Positions 43,118 to 50,421 of a stretch of 50,548 bases of DNA are shown in pieces. Below the pieces are notes generated by a model that was given only the letters and a program-made list of their open reading frames with translations, was not told where the DNA came from and did no database searches. Position numbers and translations under genes: made by a program. Position 1 is the first letter of the stretch. The number at the start of each line of letters is the position of its first letter. The stretch is from an uncultured Eubacteriales bacterium (GTDB lineage: Bacteria; Bacillota; Clostridia; Lachnospirales; Lachnospiraceae): contig ONHA01000018.1 of NCBI GenBank assembly GCA_900317515.1, forward strand, positions 1 through 50,548, read 5' to 3'.

Positions 43118-43146
43118 ACTATACTTATGTTTCCTTCGCCTGTCAA
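43118..43146 (-). promoter_or_regulatory. sigma-A promoter of the cobalamin operon
   Basis: TTGACA (43146-43141), 17-nt spacer, TATAGT (43123-43118) on the minus strand, directly before the riboswitch leader. It is the best-matching promoter in the window. Confidence 0.85.
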
Positions 43147-43153
43147 GCGCGGA

Positions 43154-43185
43154 TGGGGACGGTTCTCCGCGAAGAACCGTCCCCA
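43154..43185. repeat. 13-bp perfect hairpin of the GGGGACGGTTCT family
   Basis: TGGGGACGGTTCT (43154-43166) and its exact complement (43173-43185) with loop CCGCGA. It lies between the end of the ybjQ-like gene (43201) and the cobalamin promoter (-35 at 43146), where it could insulate the two operons. Confidence 0.9.
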
Positions 43186-43200
43186 CGCGTCACCGCCGCA

Positions 43201-43515
43201 TCAATCTACAAACTTAACCGCCGTCCCGTACGCCATCACCTCTGCCGCGCTCTGCATCACAGAGGCCGATGTGTACCGCATCCCGACGATCGCGTCCGCG
43301 CCGAGCGCCTCCGCCTCCTCGACCATGCGCTTGGTCGCGAGCGCTCTCGCGTTGTTCATCATCTCGTTGTATTTGGTGAGCTCGCCGCCCACCAGCGTCT
43401 TTAAGCCTGCACCGATGTCCCTCACCGCGTTGACCGTCTGAATGGTGCTCCCCTTGACGAGCCCCAGAACCTCCGCGTTCTTCCCGTTAACCGTATCAGT
43501 AGTTGCTAAGATCAT
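43201..43515 (-). CDS. YbjQ/UPF0145-family protein
   Basis: 104 residues from the ATG at 43515 (AAGGAG 8 nt upstream). VRDIGAGLKTLVGGELTKY and LGADAIVGMRY are the conserved YbjQ (PF01906 'putative heavy-metal-binding') motifs; members form pentamers and the metal role is unproven. Last gene of the SPFH operon, overlapping the small membrane protein gene by 20 nt. Confidence 0.9.
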   Translation of the reverse strand: MILATTDTVNGKNAEVLGLVKGSTIQTVNAVRDIGAGLKTLVGGELTKYNEMMNNARALATKRMVEEAEALGADAIVGMRYTSASVMQSAAEVMAYGTAVKFVD

Positions 43516-43723
43516 CTTCCTCTCCTTTCCGGATCTCCCTGATCCTGTCCACAATAACCTTGATCATTCCTCCTGCCAGGCAAAACCCGAAGACCCCGAA
43601 AAACACCTTGATTGCAAGGGGCACGCCCGGCATAAAAAATGCAAAACTCCCATACAGCACCAGATACAGTATAACCACCGCGCCGATGAGAATCGGAGCG
43701 ATCATTTTCTTCTTATGATCCAT
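43496..43723 (-). CDS. small two-helix membrane protein
   Basis: 75 residues. A basic start (MDHKKKM), two hydrophobic segments (~8-30 and ~34-57) and an acidic tail. I do not recognise a named family. It is preceded by GGGAGG and sits 12 nt after the DUF1648 protein, overlapping the YbjQ-type gene, so it belongs to the same operon. Confidence 0.75.
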   Translation of the reverse strand: MDHKKKMIAPILIGAVVILYLVLYGSFAFFMPGVPLAIKVFFGVFGFCLAGGMIKVIVDRIREIRKGEEDDLSNY

Positions 43724-43735
43724 AAAATGCCTCCC

Positions 43736-44221
43736 TCACCACCTGTTGCGCCGCGACGCCATCACCGTCGGGACCACGATCGCCGGAATAATGAGAACCA
43801 CCAGTCCTACCGAGAGGATCATGATGAGATCCCCTCTCTCCAGCATCAGCACGACCGTCGAAACCATCGCAAATGCCGATATGAGCAGCATCAGCACCGC
43901 ATTCATGAGGACGATGCAGCGCCAGACGGCGATTTCCCGGCCGGGTTTTATTTTAAACGGCATGTTCCAGCCCGCCGGCGACATGACATGTATGGAAAAG
44001 CTGATCGTAATATTCACGAACAGCATGATCCCCGGCATGAGGAGGAGCGTCCACGCGGAGCCGTACCCGTCGACCTCGCCCGCGAAGTTGTAGTGCGTCG
44101 GCACCGGCTCTCCTCCGTTCTTCCATATGAAAATGAAAACCCCCGCCACCGTCACAACGAGCAGCACATACGAGATGATCTCCATCACCAGATGGGGAAT
44201 CGTGATATACGGTTTTCTCAT
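43736..44221 (-). CDS. DUF1648-domain membrane protein
   Basis: 161 residues from the ATG at 44221, chosen because GAGG is 6 nt upstream; a GTG at 44233 lacks such a site. Four or five membrane segments. PTHYNFAGEVDGYGS is the DUF1648 signature, a loop found in SdpI-like immunity proteins and other small membrane proteins. Function unknown; placed between an RHH regulator and a small membrane protein. Confidence 0.82.
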   Translation of the reverse strand: MRKPYITIPHLVMEIISYVLLVVTVAGVFIFIWKNGGEPVPTHYNFAGEVDGYGSAWTLLLMPGIMLFVNITISFSIHVMSPAGWNMPFKIKPGREIAVWRCIVLMNAVLMLLISAFAMVSTVVLMLERGDLIMILSVGLVVLIIPAIVVPTVMASRRNRW

Positions 44222-44229
44222 AGGCGGCC

Positions 44230-44427
44230 TCACTTTATATCGAGTTCAATCGGTTTGTCGATCTCCTGCCCGACGTATTTTCCGTCCTTTTTCCGCTGCT
44301 TCACGCACTCCGTCAGCAGATATTCGATCTGGCCGTTGACCGAACGGAAATCATCCTCCGCCCAGGCAGCGATCGCGTTGTAGAGCTTCTCGGACAGGCG
44401 CAGGGGCACCTGCTTCTTCTCAGCCAT
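44230..44427 (-). CDS. small ribbon-helix-helix DNA-binding protein
   Basis: 65 residues. QVPLRLSEKLYNAIAAWAEDDFRSVNGQIEYLLTECV has the strand-helix-helix pattern of Arc-like proteins (written as VPLRLSEKLYNAIAAWAE and SVNGQIEYLLTECV). It shares one base (TGATG) with the SPFH stop. A likely repressor of its own operon, through the palindrome ATGATATCAT overlapping the -10 at 45488-45497; this is inference. Confidence 0.82.
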   Translation of the reverse strand: MAEKKQVPLRLSEKLYNAIAAWAEDDFRSVNGQIEYLLTECVKQRKKDGKYVGQEIDKPIELDIK

Positions 44428-45446
44428 CAGTAGAGGCTCCCGGAGTTCACAACCGGCTGTGCGTCATGGTTGCCGCAGAGGACAACCAGCAGGTTGGAGA
44501 CCATGGCGGCCTTGCGCTCCTCATCGAGCTCCACCGTGTGCTTCTCGTTGAGGCGCTCCAGCGCGAGCTCGACCATGCCCACGGCGCCGTCCACGATGAG
44601 TTTCCTCGCGTCCACGACCGCTGCCGCCTGCTGTCTCTGCAGCATGGCCGCAGCAATTTCCGGAGCGTAGGCCAGGTAGGTGATCCGCGCGTCGACGATC
44701 TCGAGTCCCGCGCCTTCAACCTTGCTCTGAATTTCCTCCTTGATGCGGCGCGCGACCACTTCCGTCGAGCCGCGGAGGCTTCCGTCGTCCGCCTCGCCGT
44801 CGCCGGTCGTGTCAATGTTGTCGGTCACGTCGTAGGGGTAGATCTTGACGACATTTCGAACCGCGGTGTCGCACTGCAGGGAGAGATATTCCTTGAAGTT
44901 GTCCACCTCAAATACCGCCTTCGCAGTGTCCTTCACGCGCCACATGACCGCGACCGCCACTTCCACCGGATTTCCGAGCACGTCATTCACCTTCTGGCGG
45001 CTGTTGGAGAGGGTCATGACCTTGAGGGAGATCTTCTTGCCCCCGTCCTCCGGCATATGGACGGTCGTGCCGTCCGCGGTGACCGAGAGCCCCTTCTTCG
45101 GGGATGCGACGTCGCCGCTCTGCCCGAGCTTCGTGCCCGCGGCCGGGTTAAACGCGGTGCAGAACGGGTTCACCCAGAAGAATCCGTCGCCCTTGAGCGT
45201 CCCGACATAGCGGCCGAAGAGGGTGAGCACCAGGGCTTCGTTGGGCTTTAAGACCTTGAGACCCGGCAGGAGGATCCAGCCGAGCGCGAGCCATAAAATG
45301 CAGACCACCATGAGAGGTACGGAACCGTTCATGGCCGACGCGGCGACTCCGAGGGCCGCGGCGATGTAGAGGATGATCTCGAGCGCGAGCACCAGGGCTC
45401 CGGTCTTGTGACCTGATATGACTTTTTCCTGTACGTTTGTGTTCAT
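44427..45446 (-). CDS. SPFH/band-7 domain protein
   Basis: 339 residues. Two N-terminal hydrophobic segments (~17-60), then the SPFH domain: VLKPNEALVLTLFGRYVGTLKGDGFFWVNPF, seen as the motifs LKPNEALVLTLFGRYVGT and GFFWVNPF, ARRIKEEIQSKVEGAGLEI and ARITYLAYAPEIAAAMLQRQ. SPFH proteins build membrane microdomain scaffolds and often partner with proteases or NfeD; neither is nearby here. First gene of a five-gene operon with strong promoter. Confidence 0.92.
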   Translation of the reverse strand: MNTNVQEKVISGHKTGALVLALEIILYIAAALGVAASAMNGSVPLMVVCILWLALGWILLPGLKVLKPNEALVLTLFGRYVGTLKGDGFFWVNPFCTAFNPAAGTKLGQSGDVASPKKGLSVTADGTTVHMPEDGGKKISLKVMTLSNSRQKVNDVLGNPVEVAVAVMWRVKDTAKAVFEVDNFKEYLSLQCDTAVRNVVKIYPYDVTDNIDTTGDGEADDGSLRGSTEVVARRIKEEIQSKVEGAGLEIVDARITYLAYAPEIAAAMLQRQQAAAVVDARKLIVDGAVGMVELALERLNEKHTVELDEERKAAMVSNLLVVLCGNHDAQPVVNSGSLY

Positions 45447-45487
45447 AATGATACCTCCGCTTATATGCAGATCAATGTGATGTCATT

Positions 45488-45516
45488 ATGATATCATCTG
45501 TATTTCAGTTTGTCAA
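45488..45516 (-). promoter_or_regulatory. promoter of the SPFH operon with overlapping palindrome
   Basis: TTGACA (45516-45511), 17-nt spacer, TATCAT (45493-45488) on the minus strand. The perfect palindrome ATGATATCAT (45488-45497) covers the -10. GGAGG precedes the ATG at 45446. Confidence 0.75.
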
Positions 45517-45533
45517 GATAAAACGGATTTGAC

Positions 45534-46772
45534 TTACTTCCTCAGAGCCTCGGCCACCTCAACAAGGCTCATCCCCGTCTCCCGGGCGATCCTCGCAAGG
45601 TCCTCAAACTCATACTTCTCTCTCTCGACCCCCAGCGCGCTCGACTTCTTCACGCGCACGGGCCCGTAGGGTGTCTCCACCGTCTCGACCGACCGCTTCA
45701 TCACGCACCGGTCCATCCGGCACTCGCGGATCCCGATCGTCGTCGTATACCTGAAAATGCACTGCTCGATCCTCTCCTTATCCTTCACCCTCGCAAGCGT
45801 CCGGATGAGGAGGCCCGGGCGGGATTTCTTCATCCCGATCGGCACCGTGTAGACGTCGAGCGCGCCGGCCTCAAAGAGCCGCTCCATCGCAAATCCGACC
45901 GCCTCGCCCGTCATGTCGTCGACGTTGCAGGAGAGCTCCACGATCTCGTCGCTCCCGTCCTTCGTTTCGCCGAGCATCGCGCGTACGCAGTTGGCCGCCG
46001 GGAACTCCTTCTTGCCCATCCCGCACCCGATCGCCCTGACAGACATGAGCGGCATCTGCCCGAACCTGTCCGCAAAATGCGTAAGAAGCGCCGCCCCCGT
46101 CGGTGTTGTGAGCTCCCCCCGGATCTCGCCGCCGTAAATCGGCACATCTCGAAGGATGTAAGCGGTCGCCGGCGCCGGCACCGGCAGGATCCCGTGGGCG
46201 CACCGCACCATGCCGCTCCCGACATGGACCGGCGAGACCACGACCTCGTCCGGGTTGATCTCATTCATGAGCAGGCACACCGCCGTCACGTCCGCGACCG
46301 CGTCCATGGTCCCGACTTCATGAAAATGAATATCGCTCACCGGCACGCCGTGCACATGGGCCTCCGCCTCCGCGATCCGCCCGTAGACCGCCAGCACGTC
46401 CTCCTTCACCTTCTCCGGGATATCCAGGTGGTCCCTCACGATGTGGGCGATCCCCGCCATGCTGTTGTGGGAGTGGTGGTGGCCGTGGCCGTGATCATGC
46501 TCATGATGATGTTCATGCTCATGGTCGTGCTCATGCCCCTGCATATCCACATCATGGCTCTCCTCCTCCTCGCCGTCGATGACCACGGAGACATGCGTCC
46601 CGGTGATCCCGCAGCTGACCGCCTTCTCTCTCTTCACGGTCACGCCGGGGAGGCCCAGGGTGTTCATTTTCCGGATAAAGCCGTCCGGGTCCGGGATCAG
46701 CTCGAGAAGCGCGGCCGTCAGCATGTCGCCGGCTGCTCCCATTTTGCACTCAAGGTATAAGATCTTTCCCAT
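45534..46772 (-). CDS. larC: LarC, nickel insertion into the pyridinium thiocarboxylate (NPN) cofactor
   Basis: 412 residues from the ATG at 46772; overlaps larB by 23 nt. LYLECKMGAAGDMLTAALLELIP at the start, HFHEVGTMDAVADV, TPTGAALLTHFA, ELSCNVDDMTGEAVGFAMERLFEAGALDV (seen as NVDDMTGEAVGFAMERLFEAG) and PYGPVRVKKS are LarC motifs. A His/Asp/Glu-rich stretch (~72-102) suits nickel storage. In Lactobacillus plantarum larC needs a programmed frameshift; here it is one continuous frame. CTP-dependent cyclometallase that completes the cofactor. Confidence 0.93.
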   Translation of the reverse strand: MGKILYLECKMGAAGDMLTAALLELIPDPDGFIRKMNTLGLPGVTVKREKAVSCGITGTHVSVVIDGEEEESHDVDMQGHEHDHEHEHHHEHDHGHGHHHSHNSMAGIAHIVRDHLDIPEKVKEDVLAVYGRIAEAEAHVHGVPVSDIHFHEVGTMDAVADVTAVCLLMNEINPDEVVVSPVHVGSGMVRCAHGILPVPAPATAYILRDVPIYGGEIRGELTTPTGAALLTHFADRFGQMPLMSVRAIGCGMGKKEFPAANCVRAMLGETKDGSDEIVELSCNVDDMTGEAVGFAMERLFEAGALDVYTVPIGMKKSRPGLLIRTLARVKDKERIEQCIFRYTTTIGIRECRMDRCVMKRSVETVETPYGPVRVKKSSALGVEREKYEFEDLARIARETGMSLVEVAEALRK

Positions 46773-47529
46773 GGTATTTCCTCTTTCCGGGGTGGTTAAT
46801 GCGTCCGGCCAAATACCCCGCCCCAAATCCATTATCGATATTCACCACCGAAACCCCGCTCGCGCAGGAATTCAGCATCGAAAGAAGCGCGGAAATGCCC
46901 CCGAAGGAAGCCCCGTAGCCGACGCTCGTCGGCACCGCGATGACCGGGCAGTCCGCAAGGCCGCCGAGCACGCTCGCCAGCGCCCCCTCCATGCCTGCAA
47001 TCGCGATCAGCACGCTCGCGCTCATAATGTCGTCGAGGTGGGCCAGCGTCCTGTGAAGCCCCGCGACGCCGACATCATAGAGGCGGAGCACTTCATTTCC
47101 GAGGACCTCCGCCGTGACGGCCGCCTCCTCCGCCACCGGGATGTCGCTCGTGCCCCCGGTCGCGATCACGATCCGCCCGATGCCGTCCGGCCCGGGGATC
47201 GGCCCGACGACCCCGCAGCGGGCCATCTTCCGGTAATCGAGCTCGACCTCGCTCCCGACGATCGCGGCCGCCTCCTCGCTCATCCGCGTGATGAGGATCG
47301 TCTCCTGGCCGGCCGTCTGCATCGTCTTCACGATCCCGATGATCTGCTCCGGGGTCTTGCCGGCCCCGTAAATGACCTCGGCCGCCCCCTGCCGTATCTT
47401 TCTGTGCATGTCCACCTTGGCGTAGCCGATGTCCTCAAAGGGCTCCTTCTTGAGCGAAAGCAGCGCATCGTCCACCGAAAGGCTCCCGTTTTGCACATTT
47501 TCGAGTATTTTTCTGATGTCGTCCGTCAT
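46750..47529 (-). CDS. larB: LarB, pyridinium-3,5-biscarboxylate synthase
   Basis: 259 residues. The N-terminal GYAKVDMHRKIRQGAAEVIYGAGKTPEQI and the AIR carboxylase-like core (VIATGGTSDIPVAEEA, VLIAIAGMEGALASVLGGL, VPTSVGYGASFGG) identify LarB, quoted here as separate motifs DMHRKIRQGAAEVIYGAGK and TSDIPVAEEA. It carboxylates and hydrolyses nicotinic acid adenine dinucleotide to start NPN synthesis. Overlaps larE by 4 nt. Confidence 0.94.
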   Translation of the reverse strand: MTDDIRKILENVQNGSLSVDDALLSLKKEPFEDIGYAKVDMHRKIRQGAAEVIYGAGKTPEQIIGIVKTMQTAGQETILITRMSEEAAAIVGSEVELDYRKMARCGVVGPIPGPDGIGRIVIATGGTSDIPVAEEAAVTAEVLGNEVLRLYDVGVAGLHRTLAHLDDIMSASVLIAIAGMEGALASVLGGLADCPVIAVPTSVGYGASFGGISALLSMLNSCASGVSVVNIDNGFGAGYLAGRINHPGKRKYHGKDLIP

Positions 47530-48272
47530 TTTCTCTTCTCCAGATTCAGTGAAACAGATTTGTAGAACGGCTTAAGCTCCCGAAGGATCTCCTCCCGCTT
47601 CGCAAACAGAGCCTCCATCTGATCCTCCGGAACCTCGATCCTCGCGTGCCCGTCCGCCTGCCTCACCCTGAAATCGGTGAAGCCCATGGAAAATAAAACC
47701 CCCTCAGACTCCTCCGCCGCGCGAAGCTTATCCTTCGTGATGGGCTCGCCCGTCCGGATCCTCGTCGCAAGACACGCGTAGGAAGGCTTGTCCCAGGTAA
47801 AAAGCCCCGCCTCGCGGGAGAGCCTCCGGATATCCTCCTTGGTGAGCCCGCACTCGCGGAGCGGCGAGCGCACATGAAGCTCCTTCAGCGCCCGCATGCC
47901 CGGCCGGTCGCCCGCATCGTCCGAGGCGTTGGTCCCGTCGCAGACAATGAGGCAGTTATCCTCCGCTGCCGCCGCTCCTATGAGCGAAAATATCCTCCTC
48001 TTGCAGTAGTAGCAGCGGTCCTCCCGGTTGGCGGTCACCTTCTTATAATTCACTATGGAAAATGCAAGAACCCTCTTATCCACGCCCATCTCATCCGCGA
48101 GCCTCACCGCGTCCTCGTACTCGAACGCCGGCTGAAACTCCGTCTTCACAATGTAGGCCACGACGTCCGCCCCGTAGTGCTTCGCCGCCCAGAGCAGGTA
48201 CGCGGAGTCGACGCCTCCCGACAGGGCGACGGCGACGGTTTTATTTTCCGAAAAGAATTCCTCCAATGTCAT
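47526..48272 (-). CDS. larE: LarE, ATP-dependent sulfur transferase for the NPN cofactor
   Basis: 248 residues from the ATG at 48272 (GGAGG upstream). PP-loop ALSGGVDSAYLL (16-27). Three conserved cysteines are visible: Cys87 and Cys90 in REDRCYYCKRRIF, and Cys167 in SYACLATRI. Single-Cys LarE sacrifices its cysteine sulfur, whereas three-Cys LarE proteins (Thermotoga, methanogens) hold a [4Fe-4S] cluster and can turn over, so this looks like the cluster type. First gene of larE-larB-larC. Confidence 0.92.
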   Translation of the reverse strand: MTLEEFFSENKTVAVALSGGVDSAYLLWAAKHYGADVVAYIVKTEFQPAFEYEDAVRLADEMGVDKRVLAFSIVNYKKVTANREDRCYYCKRRIFSLIGAAAAEDNCLIVCDGTNASDDAGDRPGMRALKELHVRSPLRECGLTKEDIRRLSREAGLFTWDKPSYACLATRIRTGEPITKDKLRAAEESEGVLFSMGFTDFRVRQADGHARIEVPEDQMEALFAKREEILRELKPFYKSVSLNLEKRK

Positions 48273-48305
48273 ATGCCCGCCTCCTTCCAAATCCTTATAT
48301 AAGTA

Positions 48306-48331
48306 TGGCGGAGCTCCTGAAAGCTCCGCCA
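48306..48331. terminator. hairpin after the HAD phosphatase gene
   Basis: TGGCGGAGCT (48306-48315) pairs perfectly with 48322-48331 around a 6-nt loop, between the HAD stop and larE. The following U-tract is poor (ACUUAUAU), so readthrough into larE is possible. Confidence 0.65.
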
Positions 48332-48350
48332 CATGGCTTAATTGTACTGC

Positions 48351-49466
48351 TTATTTATGTTTGACCTGGTCGCCGTAGATCGTCGTCCAGTCGTTCTTCA
48401 TGGAAACCGGTACCCAGTCGAACTCCTCGCAGAGGTTGTACATCTTCTCGGCTTTGCCCTCGTTGCCGTTCTCACGCTCCGTATCGTCGCAGCAGAGCAT
48501 GAATGCAAGGCTCTTGTAGGGGTTGTTGCTGGTGACGAACTCAGCCATGCTGGCGTCGCCCGTGCTGTTGCCGAAGGAGAGGACCGGCTGCTGGCCGATC
48601 TCCTGCAGGATGACCGTGACCTTGTTCATCTTGAGGTTCTTGATCAGGAATTCGCCGCCGAGGACAACATCCTCACCGTCCGTGAAGACGTAATTGAGGC
48701 CGTCCACATCGCCCTGGTTCGAGGCAACCAGCAGCTCGTCGGAACCGATGATCTGATCTGCCGGAAGATCAAGTCCGCCCTCGCAGATGCCGCGGACAAG
48801 GAAACGGTCCGTGCCGCTGACGACGTAAACCTTGAAATCGTTGGCCTTGAGGTACTCAACCACCTCGACCATCGGCTTGTAGAAGCCTTCGCCGCGGGTC
48901 ATGTTCTCGTAGCTCGGCATCGGCATTTTCTTGAATTCCTGGATGTAGTCATTGAGCTCCTTGAGGGTCATGCCTTTGAATGCGGAAGCCACCGCCTTGC
49001 CGTGATCGACCTCGAGGCCCTCGGCCGCCTTGCCGCCGTCGTTGATCACCTGGATCTTCTCGGCGACCTCGCGCTCAAATGCGGAGGCCTTGTTCTTGTA
49101 AGTCGGATCCTCCGTCACGCGGTAGAGCAGCATCGTGTAATCAAAATAGTTCGGGTCGGTCTCGCAGAAGAGCGTTCCGTCGAGGTCGAAGACGGCGATG
49201 CGGTCCTCCACCGGGATGAAATCGGCGCTGCCTTCCTTCGTGACAGACTCGACATAGTTAATCAGCTCCTTCTTAGCTCTGGCATCCTCCGTCCAGAGTG
49301 AGAGCGCCTTCTCACCGGACACGGTCGGAACCACGGTCCCGGTCTTGACGGCGTTGTCCTTCCAGCCGAATCCCATCGCATAGAGACTTGAGACGGCAAC
49401 CAGCAGGCAGAGCGCAATGATTGCCAGGTTTCGCCAGAAACCTACAGACTTCTTTTCATTGTTCAT
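48351..49466 (-). CDS. membrane-anchored/exported HAD-family phosphatase
   Basis: 371 residues. An N-terminal hydrophobic segment (~12-32) acts as signal or anchor. The HAD motif I VFDLDGTLF (92-100, nucleophile Asp94, Asp96), motif II VYVVSGTDR and motif IV LSFGNSTGDASM are intact, with a helical cap between. Similar clostridial proteins are annotated 'haloacid dehalogenase-like hydrolase', phosphoserine phosphatase-like. Extracytoplasmic phosphate-ester hydrolysis is likely; substrate unknown. Confidence 0.88.
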   Translation of the reverse strand: MNNEKKSVGFWRNLAIIALCLLVAVSSLYAMGFGWKDNAVKTGTVVPTVSGEKALSLWTEDARAKKELINYVESVTKEGSADFIPVEDRIAVFDLDGTLFCETDPNYFDYTMLLYRVTEDPTYKNKASAFEREVAEKIQVINDGGKAAEGLEVDHGKAVASAFKGMTLKELNDYIQEFKKMPMPSYENMTRGEGFYKPMVEVVEYLKANDFKVYVVSGTDRFLVRGICEGGLDLPADQIIGSDELLVASNQGDVDGLNYVFTDGEDVVLGGEFLIKNLKMNKVTVILQEIGQQPVLSFGNSTGDASMAEFVTSNNPYKSLAFMLCCDDTERENGNEGKAEKMYNLCEEFDWVPVSMKNDWTTIYGDQVKHK

Positions 49467-49501
49467 TTTGCTTTCTCCTTATAGTATTTAAAATGAAAAC
49501 C

Positions 49502-49554
49502 GATACCGCCTCACCTTACATCTTTTGACAGCGGTATCAAATTTTATTATAACA
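49502..49554 (-). promoter_or_regulatory. promoter and leader hairpin of the HAD phosphatase gene
   Basis: Extended -10 TGTTATAAT at 49554-49546 on the minus strand. The leader carries a perfect 8-bp stem, GATACCGC (49502-49509) with GCGGTATC (49531-49538), around a 21-nt loop. The ribosome binding site (AAGGAG) follows. Confidence 0.55.
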
Positions 49555-49624
49555 CTTCCGAAGAAGCATTTCCATCCTGCTCACTTTGTTTTTAAAAAAA
49601 TAATAACTGTTCAGCACCCCGCGA

Positions 49625-49637
49625 AGAACCGTCCCCA
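49625..49637 (-). repeat. single GGGGACGGTTCT-family unit
   Basis: AGAACCGTCCCCA on the plus strand, flanked by GCGA as in the other copies, lies in the gap between the DUF554 stop (49647) and the HAD promoter. It lacks a second arm, so it cannot form the hairpin seen elsewhere. Confidence 0.85.
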
Positions 49638-49646
49638 CACGCTTTC

Positions 49647-50378
49647 TCACCCCATCCCCGGCACAAACGCAAACGCCGCCGCAATCACGATCGCCGGCAA
49701 TAGATTCGCCACCCTCACCGTCTTAGGCCGAATCAGATTCAGCCCCACGCAGAAAATCAGTATATTCCCGACCAGCGAGAGGTTGGCCGCCGCCCCCGCC
49801 GTCATCACCGGCGCAAGGAACCCCGAAAGCAGCGTCACGCTCCCCTGCAGGATCCCGACCGGCACCGCCGAGAAAATGCACCCCTTCCCCATCGCCGCCG
49901 CCATGATCACGATGATGACGAGGTCCAGGATCGCCTTCGCGACCAGGATCGAGTGGTCCCCGTAGAGTCCGTCCTCGATCGCCCCGATGATCGCCATCGC
50001 CCCGATGCACACGGTGAACGAGGCGGTCAGGAATGCGTCCAGGAAGCGGGTGTCGCCGGAGCTGCCGCTTTTCATTTTCAGCCACTCTCCGAGCCGCTCA
50101 AATGCCCCCTCGATGTTGATGATCTCCCCGATCAGGGCTCCCAGGACCAGCGAGAGGATCATCATGAGGCTCTTCTGCGTCTCAAGTGCCCCGGTTGCCG
50201 GGTTAACGGCGAGCATCTTTGAGAGGCTCCCCGCGGCGCCGAGGAAGATCACGCTGATCCCGGTCACCTTGATGATCGTCTCCTGGTAGTGCTCCTTGAT
50301 GTATCGCTTGAAAAAGATCCCGATGAGCCCGCCCGCGATGATGGCGGCCACGTTGATGATGGTTCCGAGTCCTCTCAT
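49647..50378 (-). CDS. DUF554-family membrane protein
   Basis: 243 residues from the ATG at 50378 (GGAG 9 nt upstream; an upstream in-frame start has none). Seven or so membrane helices. RGLGTIINVAAIIAGGLIG, MMILSLVLGALIGEIINIEGA and FTVCIGAMAIIGAIEDGL are characteristic of DUF554 (YdfK/YqgA-like) proteins, seen as motifs NVAAIIAGGLIG, LVLGALIGEI and CIGAMAIIGAIEDGL. Function unknown; possibly transport. Stands alone. Confidence 0.88.
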   Translation of the reverse strand: MRGLGTIINVAAIIAGGLIGIFFKRYIKEHYQETIIKVTGISVIFLGAAGSLSKMLAVNPATGALETQKSLMMILSLVLGALIGEIINIEGAFERLGEWLKMKSGSSGDTRFLDAFLTASFTVCIGAMAIIGAIEDGLYGDHSILVAKAILDLVIIVIMAAAMGKGCIFSAVPVGILQGSVTLLSGFLAPVMTAGAAANLSLVGNILIFCVGLNLIRPKTVRVANLLPAIVIAAAFAFVPGMG

Positions 50379-50421
50379 ATTCAGTCTCCATATTCTTATC
50401 ACAAAGTTTCTCTGCCGATAA

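Noticed and set aside
45534-46772. A programmed frameshift in larC
   Set aside because: The frame is continuous over the full 412 residues and both halves are in phase, so no frameshift is needed.
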